In this document: in pieces, positions 5,550 through 6,548 of the stretch
Numbering within the stretch: position 1 is the first letter of the stretch
Layout: each line of letters begins with the position of its first letter
Assembly: GCA_937996605.1 (NCBI GenBank)
Contig: CALKVB010000363.1
Location: 1-6,548, forward strand
Source: an uncultured Oxalobacteraceae bacterium
GTDB lineage: Bacteria; Pseudomonadota; Gammaproteobacteria; Burkholderiales; Burkholderiaceae_D
Reading direction: 5' to 3'
DNA: 6,548 bases
The notes under the pieces: model-generated
Told to the model about the DNA's origin: nothing
The model's database searches: none
What the model saw: the letters and a program-made list of their open reading frames with translations, nothing else
Made by a program: the position numbers and the translations under genes

Positions 5550-6401
5550 ATGTGTTGCGACGCCCCATCACCTCCAGCAGTAGACCCACGCCAGTATGCA
5601 TCCTTAGATAAGCAGACTGAGGTATCTAAGGAGATGCTTGATCACGCAAAAGAGATGGACAAGTACAACCAAGAACGTCAAGCAGGCATTGACGTTACGA
5701 ACAAACAAGTAATGGACAAACTGCTCGCTAACCAAGACAAACTCGACTCACGCGCAGACGAGCAGTATCAATACTACCTAAAGAACGGTCGCCCATTCAT
5801 GGATCGAGTCATTAAGGATGCTAATGATTTTGACTCAGAAGCAGCGATGCAAGAAGCACGCGATAAAGCTGCTGCAGACGTTGAACAAGCATTCGCAAGT
5901 AAGCGCGACTCTACTCTGCGTAGCATACAGCGTATGGGGGTAAACCCAACTAACGGTCGAATGATGGCAGCTATGGGTGACATGGACGCTCAAGCAGCGT
6001 TAGCCAAAGTCCAAGCCATGACAGCATCAGGCGAGAACCGCAGAGCATCTGGTATTCAATTGCGCCAGCAAGCGGGCAACTTGATCAACGGCATGCCAGC
6101 GCAAAGCCTAGCTACTACTGGAGCTGGTATGGGCGCAGGCACATCTGCATCTGGTGTAGGAGCAAGCGGGATGAGTACTTCCCTTGCAAGTCAAGGCGTG
6201 TTCAATTCAGGTATGGCTGGTGCAGGCGGTATGTTCGGTAGCGTAGCGAATGGGTTTGGCAATATTTACAGCCAAAAACTCGCAGGCGCTAACTTCGAGG
6301 CTGCTAACTCAACTGCTGCAGGTCTAGGACAGCTCGCTGGCTTGGGTATGAACGCTTATAGCCTGTATCTCAGTAAACGCAACTCTTCGCTAACTGGTTA
6401 G
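5550..6401 (+). CDS. Phage ejection / internal virion-like protein
   Basis: This 283-residue protein starts at ATG 5550, preceded by AAGGAG at 5537-5542. It opens with MCCDAPSPPAVDP, then a long charged helical, coiled-coil-prone stretch (about residues 18-125, with KEMLDHAKEMDKYNQERQAG near its start). The motif RMGVNPTNGRM follows at 128-138, and from about 185 to the end comes a Gly/Ala/Ser/Met-rich region. From memory, this Cys-Cys start, the '-MGVNPTNGR-' motif and the glycine-rich tail recur in uncharacterised virion-associated proteins of tailed phages and prophages, often near head or tail genes. They resemble the small internal or ejection proteins of podophages (T7 gp14 also starts with Met-Cys). 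Its role would be in the particle or in DNA delivery. No capsid, portal or tail gene accompanies it here. The family match is recognition without a search. Confidence 0.6.
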   Translation: MCCDAPSPPAVDPRQYASLDKQTEVSKEMLDHAKEMDKYNQERQAGIDVTNKQVMDKLLANQDKLDSRADEQYQYYLKNGRPFMDRVIKDANDFDSEAAMQEARDKAAADVEQAFASKRDSTLRSIQRMGVNPTNGRMMAAMGDMDAQAALAKVQAMTASGENRRASGIQLRQQAGNLINGMPAQSLATTGAGMGAGTSASGVGASGMSTSLASQGVFNSGMAGAGGMFGSVANGFGNIYSQKLAGANFEAANSTAAGLGQLAGLGMNAYSLYLSKRNSSLTG

Positions 6402-6439
6402 ATTCTTGACTCGCAATTAGCATCAACTGAGAACAAAGC

Positions 6440-6548
6440 ATGTCATGGCATCAGACAAAAGGTGTGCTTCGTTCATTTTTTCGATTTCTTGATAATCGGC
6501 TCAACCTTCAGTTTCTAAAGTCAAATCATTATGCTATTTTTGTTGCAT
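6440..6548 (+). CDS. Possible start of a further gene, cut by the window edge
   Basis: From ATG 6440 the frame is open to the right edge (36 codons), beginning MSWHQTKGVLRSFFRFLDNR and continuing with basic and aromatic residues. The upstream TGAGAA (6428-6433) is only a weak ribosome binding site. The short length and AT-rich composition mean this could be chance. I recognise no family. The gene before it ends 38 bases upstream on the same strand, which fits an operon continuing to the right. Confidence 0.35.
   Translation, partial: MSWHQTKGVLRSFFRFLDNRLNLQFLKSNHYAIFVA

Overview
The window looks like the replication and early-gene segment of a phage-derived element (prophage, phage satellite or phage-like integrative element) from a bacterium, probably a proteobacterium of moderate GC content. 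This rests on gene content alone: an AlpA/excisionase-like HTH protein, a small-terminase-like HTH protein, a large primase-helicase of the phage/satellite D5 type, a repeat-rich intergenic region with the architecture of a replication origin, and a phage virion protein of the small ejection/internal-protein kind. No integrase, large terminase, portal, capsid, tRNA, rRNA or CRISPR array is visible, so the host and the ends of the element cannot be fixed from this window.

Layout, all on the + strand: (1) 2-685, the 3' part of an unrecognised gene that enters from the left edge. (2) 686-780, a short leader with a hairpin that can mask the ribosome binding site of the next gene. (3) 781-3896, a tightly packed operon of excisionase-like HTH (781-1014), small-terminase-like protein (1026-1529) and primase-helicase (1516-3678, continuing in the -1 frame to 3896). 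(4) 3897-4200, a non-coding region with a perfect 25-bp inverted repeat around a 94-bp AT- and purine-rich core, several copies of a GTCCGCGyAGTCC motif and a further hairpin: a candidate origin used by the primase-helicase. (5) 4201-4506, a small basic protein with an AT-hook-like tail. (6) 4534-5463, an unrecognised 309-aa protein that ends on a canonical -1 slippery heptamer. (7) 5550-6401, a phage ejection/internal virion-like protein. (8) 6440 to the right edge, the possible start of another gene.

How the parts may work together (inference): the HTH protein would control excision or early transcription. The primase-helicase would melt and prime the iteron-bearing region just downstream of its own gene, as the alpha protein does in satellite phage P4. 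The terminase-like and virion-like proteins would link the replicated element to packaging and delivery. A small-terminase candidate and a virion protein around a replicase, with no visible capsid or large-terminase genes, fits either a satellite or an unusually arranged small phage; the window cannot decide between them.

Two places (about 3585-3593 and 5444-5451) show an apparent -1 frame discontinuity at a homopolymer. They are either genuine recoding or disruption, or one-base sequencing contractions.
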